Shown here piece after piece: positions 1-11,216 of a stretch of 64,000 bases of DNA. Numbering within the stretch: position 1 is the stretch's first letter; each line of letters opens with the position of its first letter. Origin of the DNA: Eutreptiella sp. 'Long Island Sound 2002'. Its lineage: Eukaryota > Euglenozoa > Euglenophyceae > Eutreptiales > Eutreptiaceae. A program made the translations under genes and the position numbers. The notes under the pieces are model-generated. The model was not told the origin of the DNA and did not search any database. It worked only from the letters and a program-made list of their open reading frames with translations. The DNA lies in assembly GCA_964036045.1 (NCBI GenBank), contig OZ038379.1, positions 181,118,436-181,182,435 of the forward strand, written 5' to 3'.

Positions 1-24
1 TTAGGGTCGGCAACGCGTTGGGGG

Positions 25-60
25 GCGTCTTTGTGGGCGTCTTTGTGGATGTCTTTGCGG
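25..60. repeat. 12-bp tandem repeat, 3 units
   Basis: Three consecutive units of GCGTCTTTGTGG or close variants. Short low-complexity repeat of no visible function; the rest of 1-237 shows no gene. Confidence 0.6.
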
Positions 61-237
61 GCGACGTTTTGGGCGGCGCTGTTTTGCGCGAGTCTTCGCG
101 CTCTGAACGCTTGCCAGCCTCTGCACCAAAAATAAACGGACGCAGGACCGGGGAGAGCCGGGCAGAGAAGCGATACGCAACAGCGTGTTGCGAGGGATAC
201 CAATGCCCCGTGAGGAGGGCGGTATGCGCTTTGCGTA

Positions 238-575
238 TGGCCCCTGCCGCCTCGGGGATCCCCTCCGCTTCAGAGCGGGGGGCAAAATAAGAAGTGGCCC
301 AATCGTGGGCAAGGTGGCTACGTAACCCCTGCGGCCTCGGGGATCCCCTCCGCTTCAAAGCGGGGGGCAGAATCAGAAGTGGCCCACTTGTGGGCAAGGT
401 GGCTACATAAACCCTGCCGCCTCGGGGATCCCCTCCGCCTCAGAGCGGGGGGCAGAATCACAAGTGGTGCCCAAAAGAGGGCGGAATTGCTACGTAACTC
501 CTGCTTTCTCGGCGATCCCCAAAAAGGGGGGATAGACATGGCCCACGTTGGGCCGGGGCAAAAAGGCCTCTAGGG
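238..575. repeat. Remnant of 85-bp satellite, about 4 units
   Basis: Degenerate units with the same order of motifs as the large array at 21.4-29.7 kb: GTGGCCCAC..GTGGGC, GGTGGCTAC, a CCCCTGCCGCCTCGGGGATC block, then a CCGC..GCGGGGGGCAGAATC block. The last unit has diverged most (GCCCAAAAGAGGGC, then a shortened CCCCAAAAAGGGG block). In the two complete MULE copies this satellite lies just inside one transposon end, so this block may mark an eroded element. No matching end sequence was found here. Confidence 0.8.
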
Positions 576-586
576 GCTGTCCTTAA

Positions 587-632
587 GGGGGGTCCTGAAC
601 AAAAAAAAAATCTCGTCTTTTAAGGACCCCCC
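587..632. repeat. Fold-back repeat with poly-A spacer (copy 1)
   Basis: Perfect 10-bp arms GGGGGGTCCT (587-596) and AGGACCCCCC (623-632) separated by a spacer that starts with an A run. A second locus at 56453-56503 has the same design, with the same GGGGCTGTCC lead-in, TAAGG next to each arm and an A-rich spacer, but a different arm sequence. It could be a very small fold-back element. Bases 633-868 contain no supported gene. Confidence 0.55.
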
Positions 633-868
633 TGATGGCATATGCATACGGCATATGGCAGCCATGCCGATGGACGGCAGCTGCATAAAACAGGGCTGGT
701 TCCAAAAGAGACAGCAGCAGCCCGGACGGCGCTTGCCGTAGCCCTGCACGGCTTTGCTTCTTCAGTGCAGGGCGCTGCCTAAGGAGGCGAAAAAATGGAG
801 GCATCCACCCCCCAGTATGCCAGACTGTGCCGAAATTTGAACCCACATCCTCCTAAAAAGCAGAGGTA

Positions 869-1214
869 GAGGGAACGTTTGCCCGGCGTGCCGCGCATCC
901 AAATCAATGTTCCGGCCATCTATCCCAATGCTTTACCCCCGTCATACCGAGCTTGGGGTGCCCTTTCCACAATTGCAGAAGCACAACTCATTCATGCATG
1001 ATTGGAAGAAGTGGTGACGAGGGAGTGTAATGACAATATTAACCTCTCTTGCAATCATTGCCTGCTCCCTTGGGCACTAAATTAAGTGCCCAAAGCCCAT
1101 TGTGCTAGGCTAGGGCGGAATGTCCCATACAGACACATGCCCCCAAAACGGTTGGAGGTGGGACGGTGACCGTACAAACATTGCCCGGCGCGCCCAGCGG
1201 GCTAACGTTCCCCC
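869..1214. mobile_element. 346-bp Harbinger-type MITE, copy 1
   Basis: Non-coding element with terminal inverted repeats (left GAGGGAACGTTTGCCCGGCG, right ending AACGTTCCCCC). It is flanked by a 3-bp direct duplication GTA (866-868 and 1215-1217). The copy at 37311-37656 is nearly identical and exactly the same length, with a different 3-bp flank (CAA). Three-bp target duplications are typical of PIF/Harbinger transposons, and the related longer element at 43200-43971 keeps Harbinger-like transposase remains. No ORF of its own. Confidence 0.85.
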
Positions 1215-2370
1215 GTAGTTTTCTTGTCACAAACCACTGTGCTAGTCATTGTGTGTATATTAGTGTGACATAGTACTTGGGGTTAGAAATGTTTGGTAAG
1301 CCGGGATCAGAACAACAACAATAGTAATGGGGCTTTGTTTGCTAAGGCATTCTGCTAAGCACTGCATCTGAGATAATGAGACTGCCATGTGACATGGAGT
1401 TCTAAAGATATCTCTTTGTTTGACATGGAACGTGAGGAGCGCTCCTTCATGAAAAAGAAGAAAAAATTGAGCAATTAGAGAGCGGCCTGCTGCAGCGTGC
1501 ACGGGGGCCACGCACGAGCTCAAACAGCCGCAAAACTGCCCCGCACACGCACGCAAGCCACATGCACACCTTTTGCAGACTTCTTCAGTGGCGGTTCATC
1601 TGCTGCGACATCTGCCGCGGCAGCCTTGCGCTTGCTGCGAGTCTTCATGAGGTTGGGGGGTGTCTCGAAATGTGTCACATGCGGAACAACAACAACAACA
1701 AGTCTGTTAAGATATGAAGACCGCATGCGCACCCATGGGGTCCCGCGCCCACCGACTGCAGTGCACCTGCAATGGCAGCGGAGGTGTGCAATGATCATCA
1801 AAGCGGTACAGTCCATACCGACTCTCTGCAGCGCAACACCACTGCACACAGGACCCCCCCCCCCCCGCACCTGGTTGTGGTGAGCACCTCCCAGCCTGGG
1901 GTCTTCGTGATGACCGCATACTGGGCACGGGGAGGCCGCCATGGGCAGAAGTTGCATTCTGGATTCCCACCCAGGAAGGTGGATGCCCGCGGCAGTGCGG
2001 ATGCCTCATTGTCATAGCAGAAGGTTCAAGTGCGAGAGGCCAATAGGCGCCGCCACAGGCAACAGAGCCAACCACCAAGGCCTTGTGCCAAACCCCCCCC
2101 CCCCACCAACATCTAGAGGCACGCCTCCACAGAACACATCCAAATGCTGGGACTGGCAGCACCAGCTGGCAAACCAGCTCCGTCTTTATGGGCTGCAGCC
2201 CCCCCCGCCCCCAACCCCCACCCACCCACAGACGAGCCACCCAAAGACGCAGCACCGTACGAGGGGTAGGGTGGACCTGCTACAGGAGCTGCCGCGGCCG
2301 ATGGAAGCCAAGCAGGGCCGACCGGGAGGGTTCTTCCCGGACGAGGGGGCGGGCCCCTCCGACATAAGAG
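1215..2370. other. No firm gene; C-rich tracts
   Basis: Contains GT/AC-rich low-complexity sequence and C runs, including 13 C at 1854-1866 and another near 2092-2104. The overlapping ORFs on both strands are proline/glycine-rich products of these tracts. The only coding signal I would keep is the weak minus-strand exon candidate at 1570-1648. Confidence 0.5.
1570..1648 (-). CDS. Candidate first exon of a Lys/Arg-rich nuclear protein
   Basis: An ATG at 1646-1648 (complement) opens a reading frame starting MKTRSKRKAAAAD and continuing through a DEPPLKKSAK stretch, which looks like a bipartite nuclear localisation signal. It is followed by a plausible donor (AAAAG/GTGTGC). No downstream exon was recognised in the lower-coordinate DNA, so this may be the first exon of a truncated gene or chance. 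No function can be assigned. Confidence 0.2.
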
Positions 2371-2705
2371 ACATGAGTACCCAGGGTAATGACATACTTT
2401 GCAAGTGGTGCTGGGCAGTGGTGAAGCGGGAGGAATCATCGTTTGCAAAAGGTCATTTGAAGATTTCAAAGCACAAAACGGCAAAAGAACAGCTCCCCCT
2501 TGCGCCCCCCCCCCCCTTCCGCTGTACAGGAGCCGAATGTTGACATTGCAACCGGACCCTATTGCAGCCGCCGCCGCACCGTCCCACCGCCCCCCCACCC
2601 CCACCCCCGCTGACCCCCCGCTGCAGTTCCCCCAACAAGCCCCTCACCATCCCCCCCCCCCCCCCCGCCCGCCACCCCCCCCCCCCCGTGCCCTGTGGTG
2701 CTGCC
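2371..2705 (+). repeat. Inverted repeat, left arm
   Basis: About 330 bp that reappears, reverse-complemented and about 90% or more identical by eye, at 4343-4660. It contains a zinc-finger gene start followed by a C-rich stretch. Most differences are lengths of C homopolymers. Confidence 0.8.
2373..2543 (+). pseudogene. Zinc-finger (BED-like) gene fragment, plus copy
   Basis: ATG at 2373 opens a frame starting MSTQGND. It encodes C-x2-C (LCKWCW) and then H-x4-H (GHLKISKH), the spacing of a C2H2/BED-type finger such as those at the N-termini of hAT and other DNA-transposon proteins. About 35 residues on, the frame runs into a C homopolymer and becomes meaningless proline-rich sequence. No transposase domain follows, so this is a fragment. 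The inverted partner is at 4304-4654. Confidence 0.5.
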
Positions 2706-3050
2706 CACTGCTGCAGTTGTGCGCTTTCCAGTGCCCCTTCACCACGAGGCCCCTCCTCCATCCCCCTGCACACCCTCGTGCGCCACCCGCAATCCCCTGG
2801 CCCGTCCCACGTCACCTCGCTCGCCCCTCAAACCCACGTCCTATCCGCTTCGGATGTCCTAGGCCCGCCCCGTGGCCCTAGGTTTGCACTCCTGGTCGGT
2901 GCCCATACATTCCCGGCCCCGCCCATCACAGAGCGCTGAGATTGGCGCAAACTGGCCCCCCTTCCTCCACCGGATACGTCTCTGGGCATGTTCTAGGTCC
3001 ATTGGCCGCGCGTCCTGACCTGCCTCTCGATCAAACCCCTGTCGGGCCGC

Positions 3051-3596
3051 TCATCGGCGCTTGCGCGCCATGAGGGTGGTCCACACATCATTGTGCACCT
3101 GGATGTCCGCTGTCCCCACCGCTTCACATAGGATCTGCAACGTCCGCTCCACCCATTCCTGGAGGGGGAGATCCGGATGAGGTTCCCACGTAGAGGACCA
3201 TGTCTCATGGTCTCTAGCAAACCACTCCCATTGATGCTCCGGCACCTGCCGGTGGGCCACCTGGGCCGGCCAGGGAAGGACCGCCAGCCGCGCCGGGCGT
3301 GTCCCCAGGGAGACCTCCACCACCACCAACCGGTGGTCGGTGCGCACCGGCATACGTCCCACCAGTCGACATTCCCTCTCGGGTAGGCCATCTGGGACCA
3401 ACATAAAGTCGATCATGGAGTGCTGCCCCGCATGCGCTCCCGTACCCTGCCACGTCCACGCCCACCGAGGCGGCTGAACTTGAAAACCCCACTCCTTGAT
3501 CACCCGGCTGAGCTGTGGGTCCCGTAGGGTGTCCTTGTTAAAGGGGTCGACCCCGCTAGCCACCTGTACCATGCCGGGCAATGGCGTGGGACGCAC
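3051..3596 (-). pseudogene. LINE APE-type endonuclease fragment
   Basis: The translated minus strand carries the C-terminal half of an APE-like endonuclease of a non-LTR retrotransposon. It shows a TWQGTG segment, an S-x-IDF motif (SMIDFMLVP) and a TDHRLVVVE motif corresponding to the SDH catalytic region. This is not the same copy as the LINE at 6.2-13.5 kb: its sequence differs. The N-terminal half and any reverse transcriptase are missing. It lies in the spacer between the two inverted zinc-finger fragments. Confidence 0.6.
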
Positions 3597-4303
3597 ACGG
3601 CCCCTGCTTCACCACTGCTCCTCAGCTCTCTTCCTCGGCTCCTCATCCGTCTCCGATCAACTCCTCTCCGGCTGGGCAGTGGCATGGGGGCACTCCACGC
3701 CCCTATGCTTCACCACTGCCACTCAGCCCCAGCTCACACGCCGCCGTAGCGGGGGCCGCCGATCGCGGCGTGCACAGGACCTGGTAGTAGGTCATCCGTC
3801 TCGCCTTTGCTTGCCGCTGACTGCACCCACACGTCCCGTTTGCCCTCCCCTGTCTGACTACCATTACCGATGCCCACCCCCGGCTTGCCTTGGTGGCCGA
3901 GGCACAAGGCTGGCGCATAGAGCGCCACCGCGGGAGCCACCGGGAGGCGTTACCTGGTCGTACCGCCTGGCTGTCGCCGTTGACCTGCCCCACGTCCTGT
4001 CCACGCCGCCGCCAGCGGCCCCGCACACCCGCTTGGCCCACCAGCACCCTATCCACGTTCACGTCCACATCCACGGCCGCCGCTGCTTCCGCCACTCCCG
4101 TGCTCCGCCTCCAAGCTTCTGATCACCTCGTCGCCCACGTCCATGTCCACCCCTGCAGAGAGGAATACCATGGTGCGGCGCCCCGTAGGGCTCGCACCCC
4201 TTGCGTACCTGTTCCCCATCGTCCCCCGCCCTCGCACACCCTCTCTCTCTCTCCGTCCCCTCCTTGTGTAGTCGGCTGTGCAGGCAAGCCCTCGGCCCGC
4301 GTG

Positions 4304-4654
4304 CTACCATCCTGAGGGTTTTTCTACTGGTGCGAGGTCGCCAGAGGGCACATGGGGGGGGGGGGGTGGCGAGGGGGGCACGGTGAGGGGCTTGTGGGGG
4401 AACTGCAGCGGGGGGTCAGTGGGAGTGGGGGTGGGGAGGCGGTGGGACGGTGCGGCGGCGGATGCAATAGGGTCCGGTTGCAATGTCAACATTCGGCTCC
4501 TGTACAGCGGAAGGGGGGTGGGCGCAAGGGGGAGCTGTTCTTTTGCCGTTTTGTGCTTTGAACTCTTCAAATGACCTTTTGCAAACGATGACACCTCCCG
4601 CTCCACCACTGCCCAGCACCACTTGCAAAGCATGTCATTACCCTGGGTACTCAT
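4304..4654 (-). pseudogene. Zinc-finger (BED-like) gene fragment, minus copy
   Basis: Minus-strand copy of the fragment at 2373. ATG at 4652-4654 (complement) starts MSTQGND, followed by LCKWCW and GHLKSSKH, giving the same C-x2-C/H-x4-H finger. The frame stays open into a Pro/Thr-rich stretch because its C runs are shorter than in the plus copy. No downstream catalytic domain. The relation to a full-length transposon gene is inferred only from the finger type. Confidence 0.5.
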
Positions 4655-4660
4655 GTCGTC
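4343..4660 (-). repeat. Inverted repeat, right arm
   Basis: Reverse-complement partner of 2371-2705, leaving a spacer of about 1.6 kb. The pair may be two insertions of one element in opposite orientation or the arms of one composite unit. Confidence 0.8.
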
Positions 4661-5647
4661 AGGACACCGTGCTTCCCATTTTGCAGCTATCATGTTACCG
4701 CCAGGTCGGCAAAGTCTTTGTTGTACAAGTTTCTGGGGTGTATAGATCAGCGGGGAGATTGAAGGATTCCCAAGGGTTGTGCACACCCCCCTCACTCAGG
4801 TTCGTGCCAAAGGGTGCGCTATGCCAATTTTTGGTGGAACAAAACCACGAACAAAATCATGAATAAAATGACGAATAGTCACGAACAATCACCAATGAGG
4901 TTGGTCGTCCTGTAGCACGAGCCCACGAAAATCCCCGCCTGTGGACGTAGCTTCCCCGACGGTGGATGCTTTCCGGGGTCGTCACAGGAACGCTACCCCC
5001 CGCCCCCCTTGCAAAGTCCTGGGGTAGTGCGCGACGGTCTCCCGGGTGGGGGGGGGAGACGGTCACCAAGTGACGGTCTCCCGGGCTTCAATTGGTCAGG
5101 TGTGGACCCGCCACTCAGCTCCAGCCGCGCCTGCCTCACGGCCTTCATTGCCAACTCAGTTCCATGAATGTTCGTGTCACGCGGACAGTGTCTTGCAGTT
5201 CTTTCCTTTCCCTCCTCCCTGAATGGGGCAAGAGTCGGGCTGCATCTACTGGGTTCAGGGCATTGTCGCCGTGGACTGAGTTCGGGGCGTAGCGTTGATT
5301 GTGTCCCACTTTGGCGCCCTGTTGTTGCTGGTATGCTTGCATGCGCTGGCCCCTCTCGGCCACATACCCGCAGTTTGGGTGTGCCAGGTCATGGGGGGTG
5401 GGGCGGTCAGAGGTCACCCGTGCGGGCCACTGCCACCGGCCCTGGGATATTTAGGTCCTTAGGATTGAAAAACCCCAGTGGGTACTGGCTTTTGCGGAGG
5501 TCAACATACAGCCATACAGGGGAGGGGTGTGGGCAGCGCCTGGGCGCCTGCGTGTGCAGTCTGTGTGTGTGCTGGTGCAAACGTCAAGCGTGGCCTGGCG
5601 GAAAAATGGCCAGCCCAACGATGAACGGGCTGCCTCCTCCGTCGCCT
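4661..5647. other. No supported gene
   Basis: Holds a G-rich patch around 5034-5093 with two copies of GACGGTCTCCCGGG, a motif also found at 13491-13530 and 13971-14009. The open frames here have no recognisable domain. Confidence 0.4.
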
Positions 5648-5728
5648 CCACGGTGGGCATCGAACCTACGCCCGCGTGACGAGACCCCCGTGCACGTCCG
5701 GTATGCTATGCTGACGATGTGGTGGGTA
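5648..5728 (-). repeat. tRNA-like (SINE-type) sequence
   Basis: On the minus strand an A-box-like TAGCATACCGG is followed about 45 bp later by a B box (GGTTCGATGCC). No clean cloverleaf can be drawn. The minus strand near 33.8 kb shares the ATAGCATACC/ACRTGCAC pattern, pointing to one tRNA-derived SINE family rather than a functional tRNA. Confidence 0.4.
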
Positions 5729-6009
5729 ACCCCACCCATACCACCAGATGTCTGTAACTGGCTATCTCTGGGGGGGGACTCGGTTCTCCCCCCCCCGCCA
5801 AGGAGGCCCGCTACACCAACATCAACGCGGTGATCGGGCGGCCTGCGCCGTCGCCTCCACGAGCCGCGGTGACGCAGCGCACTGCGGGGCTGGGCCCCCG
5901 TGCACTTTCAGGTATGCTCCTCCCTACAGTAAATAATCCTCCTAGATGGAACCCATGTATTTATTACCACAACACCAGAACCATCCGTTGCGAGCCGCCA
6001 CAAGCCACG

Positions 6010-6076
6010 CTCCGGGCATCGAACCCCCGCCATCCGGCGTCAGGGCCACTGATGATACCGTTGTGCTATATCGAAG
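6010..6076 (-). repeat. tRNA-like (SINE-type) sequence
   Basis: The minus strand has a good A box (TAGCACAACGG) and B box (GGTTCGATGCC) at tRNA-like spacing. The anticodon arm is not convincing, so it is called tRNA-derived rather than a tRNA gene. Confidence 0.45.
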
Positions 6077-6219
6077 ATACCAGAAAACAGCCACTCAAAA
6101 AAAAACAGGGCATGTTCATGCATCACCGAGGCGGTGGCGTTGTGCATTAGGGGGTGAAACACATGGAGCACGCTGTGCTACAGGACATCGTGGAATCGGT
6201 ATCTGCTGCCGATTCTGTG

Positions 6220-8523
6220 TCAGAGTTGTCTGTCATCCAACGACAGTGCCCTTTCAGGGGGTGTCCCCCCCTGCATCTCCACCAGGTTCAACAACCTCAG
6301 CAGGTTGGTCCTGGCACTGGGGGTGAGCGGCGACGGCGGTTCTGGCGTCTGGAACGTGCACCTGTTGGGTCCAATTACCCGGGGCGTGTGATGCACTCCT
6401 GACATGGGCGTCGGCTGCGACTGCCGCGGTAGTTGCACCTGCCTTGGCGTGTACTTGATTTGGCTTTGTGGCTGTGGCGTGTCAAATCTGCGGCATTTGC
6501 GTATCATGGCTGGTGTGCACACTTCCACATCCCATAGTGGCGAGGCAATGACTTCCGGACTAAGATCTCCAACCGGCCGCCGTGGCGTGGCCTGCGGTGT
6601 TCGTGGCACCCGGCAGGGGGTGGGGGGGTTCTCCTCCTCCGGGGGGGGGGGGGGGGGTTCTTCCTCATCGCCCCATACCGATATCTCCCCATCCAACAGC
6701 TCTCGCTCCTCTTCCTCATCGTCCTGTCCTGGGGTCACTGATATTCTCCCGAAAAGCAACGGTGATTTTCTCCTGCCCAGGTCCGCCAGTTGGTCCGCTT
6801 TTTCATTACCCCGGATTCCAATGTGTGATGGGGCGTGCATCCACTTGATTTCTGTGCCATGGCGCTCAGTGAGCTCCAGGATCTGCGCCCACAGGTCCGC
6901 ATGGGCCACGTCCCCTGAGGTGTTGCGCCAGTTGTGCCGCCGCCACCTTTGTGCCAGGCCAAGTACTCCATCTACCACAAGCTGACAGTCGGGGCAGATC
7001 AGGGATTTGGTACCTGGGATGTGCCCCTGCAATGCACTGAGTGCTGCTCGGAGTTCCCCTCGGATGTTTGTTTGTGGCTCGTTTACGGGCAAAAATTCCG
7101 CCACATCTCTGTGGTCTCCGAAGTACACACCATAGCCCCCCACTCTCCCCACTTCCGGATGTTTTTCGGATGACCCGTCTGGGTACACGATGGACCACCC
7201 ATCCTCCACGTGACTGCGGATGATGGACTCGTGGTGTGCCGCCAACTGTGCCGCCTGCGCAAACTTTTTCCTTTTTTTGCGGGCTGGTTGGTGGAGTGTG
7301 GGTAGCGGTCTGTCCGACGCCACTCGTACCCTGGGGTGTTCCAGCACCGTTGTGGCATCCATGGTTTTGAGTGCATGAAGCAATAGTGTGATCTCGTTCT
7401 TAGGGAGGGAGGGGCACGGATGTTGTTCCCATTCCGACAGGACCTTAATCCATGTACGTAGGAAATGGGACCAGGAGGGAGGCGAGGCTAACTGCAGGAA
7501 CTTATGCTTACACCGGACTGCCCAAGATGCCCTGATTGCCGACCAGTAGACCAGCCCCAGTGGTGTTGTCACAGACAACATCGGGGTGTTGATCAGCACT
7601 TCCGTGGGATCCACGACCGTCCCCCCTTCATGGGGGATTGGACCGATGCACTGCACTGCCAGATGGAATGCCGTGGGCAGGAATCTGCACTCCGTGACTG
7701 TGTGCTCCATTGTTTCCTGTGCTCTGTCTAGGGGGCAGGCGGTGTCTGCCGGTTGCCAGTTGGCTAGCCGGCATCCTACTGTGAGTTTTTTCCAGAGTGC
7801 TGTCTGAATAAAAACCAGGTCGTTCGGGGGTAGGGAGAGCCGGGCCCACGCACGCCATGTGTCTGGCGTCTGTCTCGGGGTCTCTGGGGACAGTTGCATT
7901 AGGAAACGGAGCATGGTCCGTTTGTTCCATTGTAGCCAGAATGCTGGTTGCCCTTCGTCCTCTTTGGCTAGAGGCGCGCTGGGTTGTGCCAGGCTGGCCA
8001 GGCCACTTTGGTACACTGGGATCCATGTTCTGGGTAGGTGTGCCGCAATGTCCATGTCTCTGAGCTGTGCTATCGTGTGTATGCCTTTTCGAATGAGGGC
8101 CGGGCAGTAGTATGTGTTCATGCGCGTATCCCTGAACAACACTGAATGCCACAGCGGCATGGCGTCTATCTGCGTGTGTGGGGGGGTCGGGACCTTTGCT
8201 GGTTTGCTAAGCAGTGAGAATGCCTTGCATGACATTCCCAGGAAGGGGTACGCTTTCCATGGGATTGGTCCTAGTTGGAGCCACGGTAGAAACCTGGCCA
8301 CCAGGGGAACACGAAACGTGGAGGCCCACGCCCGGAGGTGTGACCTTGATAGGGGGGGCACCACTGTTGATTCTTGCCTGGAAAGCATGAAGGCTGTGGC
8401 GTGTTGCCATAGTAAAAATTTGGATGGCCGGGGGAGTGTGTCACCCCCCAGTCCCGGTCGGAGTTCCAAAATTGGGAGTGTCAGTCCCCAAGAGGTGAGG
8501 CATAGGGCCGTCTTGTACACTGC
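6220..8523 (-). pseudogene. LINE polyprotein: RT C-terminal region, Cys/His motif and RNase H
   Basis: Continues in the same frame directly after the TGA at 8524-8526. Around residue 260 is a CPLD..EHTVTEC pattern that resembles the Cys/His motif after many LINE RT domains. From about residue 440 comes an RNase H domain with the expected acidic residues: YPDGSS, then RGEL, then DCQLVVDG, and a C-terminal HIGIRGNEKAD stretch with the final Asp. About 170 Pro/Glu-rich residues follow, including a run of prolines at a G tract (6641-6657). All catalytic residues are present, so RNase H itself looks undamaged. Confidence 0.8.
6641..6657. repeat. G homopolymer, 17 nt
   Basis: Uninterrupted G run inside the LINE C-terminal coding region. 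One of many G/C homopolymers in the window, and a likely slippage site. Confidence 0.9.
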
Positions 8524-10194
8524 TCACACCTGGGATATCACCGCGTCTGTCGGGAAGTACGCCCTGGCTGGAAAAATGAGTAGTGGCAGGACCCACTCTT
8601 GGAACAGTGCTACTCGTTCTTGGTGTGTGAGGGGGAGCGTGCGCATGAATTCCGCTCTCTGCATGGCCCTGGCTATGGTTGGCGCGTATGCCTCCTCACT
8701 GGACACGTGCCCCAGTACTATACCCAGGTAGCTGATTTTGGCTTTAACAGGCACCCCAAAGGAGGCTAGGATGCGTTTGTGTTCCTCCCCCCACTCCCCT
8801 TTGAGTAAGAATGCCGATTTCCCCAGGTTGATCCGCAGGCCCACAAACAGTCCGTACACTCGTATGGCTTCGAATATGTGTGTCAGTAGTTTGCAGACGG
8901 TGGGGGGTGGAAGCGGTATGTAGATCAACAGATCGTCCGCATAGAAGAGTATATGGATGCAGGGTGACAGGCTCTGTAGTTTCTGGACGAGGACTGAGCT
9001 GACCATAACAAAAATTGCCGGCGACAGTGGGTCGCCCTGCTTCACTCCTGACTGCGGATGGACATGCACGTCCTTGACGACCCCTCGCGCTACTCCAAAC
9101 AGGAAGGGGGCCTTGAACAGTGCCATCAGTAGTGCAATGAGGGGGATGGGGAGGGCGATATGCAGGAAAAAAGCAACCATGTAGTTGTGTTGGATGGAGT
9201 CATATGCTTTGGAGAAGTCTATAGGGATCATGACGCCCTCTTGCATTGCTTGCCAGGCGCCCCGTGCATTCCATATATGATCGAAGATGAACCGGCCTTT
9301 GATAAAAGCTTTCTGTTCTGATGGCGTGACAAATGCCACTACGTCCTCTAGCATTAAGTACAGTGACGCCGATAGCCATTTCAGCAGGACGTTTTGCAGG
9401 CATATGGGTCGCAAACAGTTGATCGACACTGATCCTTGTTCTTTGGGGATGGGGGACAGGATGCCAAGGGACCAGTCATGCGGGATTGATCCCCTTTGCA
9501 GAAACTCAGAGATGGACTGAAACATCCTGGGCACAAACACATCCGGCAGCGCCTGAAAAATTTCCGCTGGGATTCCATCCACCCCTGGTGACGAACCTCG
9601 TTTCAGGTTCTCAAGTGCCGTGAGAACCAATTCCTGGGTGAGGGGGCGGAGGAGGATTGGCGCCACGTTTTTGATATTCTGTGCCAGGGGAAGGGAATTC
9701 AGATATTCGATGCACTCCGGCACTGTCTTTGTTCCTGCCGCCATTATGCCTGACCAGTGTTCTTGCAGTGCTTTGGCAATTGCCGTGGGTTCGGTGAGGA
9801 GCTGCCCTCCCTTGTCCCTGAGCACCGCCAGTCGCCGCCGCTGCTGCAGTTCCCTGGTGAGCCGTGCTACCTCCATTTTGCGTTGCTGCTTCTGGTATAC
9901 CGTCGCCGGCTCCTCTTGGAGTACCTGCCGCAGCTTTCTCAGGACTGTGGTCCCATTCCTGTCTGCCTTTTCCTTTTCTGCAAACGCTTGTAGCATCGCG
10001 TATGCACGTTGCGTGTCCTGGGGGTGGAGTCCTTTTTCACGCAGGAAGCGCAGTGCCTCGGCTGGCGTATGGCGCAGTGTTGCGCTCATCAACATGGCCA
10101 ATGCCTCCTGTGTGCCCTGTGTGTGGATGGATTTTTCAAACCTGAATGCCGTTTTTTTGATTATCTGTGTGGCCTCCTCCCACCAGCCATCTCC
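8524..10194 (-). pseudogene. LINE reverse transcriptase domain
   Basis: Encodes the RT fingers and palm: a GSSPGVDGIPAE motif about 170 residues after the ATG at 10101, an AFIKGRF segment, DFSKAYDS (first catalytic Asp, about residue 295), GVKQGDPLSP, and the YADD box (about residue 386). The frame is continuous with the endonuclease upstream except for the TAG at 10195, and with the RNase H part downstream except for the TGA at 8524. With those two stops the protein would be made in pieces unless they are read through. More likely they are recent nonsense mutations. Confidence 0.9.
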
Positions 10195-11216
10195 CTAGTG
10201 CCCGACAGCTTTGAGTTCAGCCTCCATTTCTTTTACCGTCTCCGGGTCCTGCAGGAAGGACACTGGGACTCGTAACCGTTGCTGGGTGTCTGTGGAGTGT
10301 GGGGGGGAGAGTGTTTCTATGACTGCACGATGGTCGGAGCCGCCCAGCCCGTGTGTGTAGCAGCGTGTCAGGGAGTGCAGCATGTGTGAGGCAAAGTGTA
10401 TCCTATCGATGCGTCTGCGGTGTGGGGCGAACGGTAGTGGAGCGTCCTCACTGCCTGGCTCTGAATCCGCTCTGTGTTCCGTGTGGAATCCCCAGGTCCA
10501 CCCCTTGGGGGTGTGGTCCGCATCGGGGTCTTCTGTGGGTTTAAACACGTGGGACCATGCATCACATAGGTCGTGGCTAACACAGAACGCCAATTCTGCG
10601 TCTCGCGCCCTCACTGCATCAGGTAACCCGTCGTGGACGGTACAGACTTCCGAATCTACACCTGGCGCCATTACAGAGTTATGGTCCGCCAGCAGGACGC
10701 AATGCCGTCCGAGGTTTATATAGTTGGACTGCTTACGGAGGAGTTCGTATTGGGCCAGTCTTTTACACGGCTCGTGGTGGAAATGTGCTCCCACCACTGA
10801 GATTTCTAGGCCATCTGCGTTCCTAAGGTGTACCACCATGATGTGTGGCGAAAATGACATCGCACTGACGCACGTCCACTCTTTATTCCAAAAAATTGCA
10901 ACCCCCCCCCCCCCCGCATCCCTCCCACCGTGAGCTGGGTCATTAGCTCATACCCTGCTCGTTTTGCGAGTGTGTTCACCTTCTTCATTTGTTGCTCCAG
11001 TGTGTCCGACTCGGTCCGTAGGTGTGGTTCCTGTATGGCGAAAATCTGGACATTGACTGCCTTAAAATATTTAAGTATGATTTCAAGTCGGGAAACCCCC
11101 CTTGAGCCCTCCCCCACCTCCGTAAGCAGTCCATTGCAGTTCAGGGTGGCGAATGAGAGGTCAGCCCCGATTGGCAGCGCCTGTACGCTGACGCTTGTCC
11201 GGCGTTTGCCCCGGTA
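10195..11216 (-). pseudogene. LINE APE-type endonuclease domain
   Basis: N-terminal part: an ATLNCNG start, then IFAIQEPHLR with the catalytic Glu. C-terminal part: LLADHNSV (usual GDFN/GDHN position), RRIDRIHF and GSDHRAV, all expected of an AP-endonuclease-like domain that nicks target DNA. The two halves are in different frames. The shift falls in the C/G run at 10902-10915 (14 nt), where the glycine-rich segment before the expected GVAIFW is coded. A TAG ends the frame at 10195. Confidence 0.85.
10902..10915. repeat. C homopolymer, 14 nt, at endonuclease frameshift
   Basis: The reading frame of the LINE endonuclease changes across this run. Slippage here, in the genome or in sequencing, explains the break. 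Confidence 0.85.
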
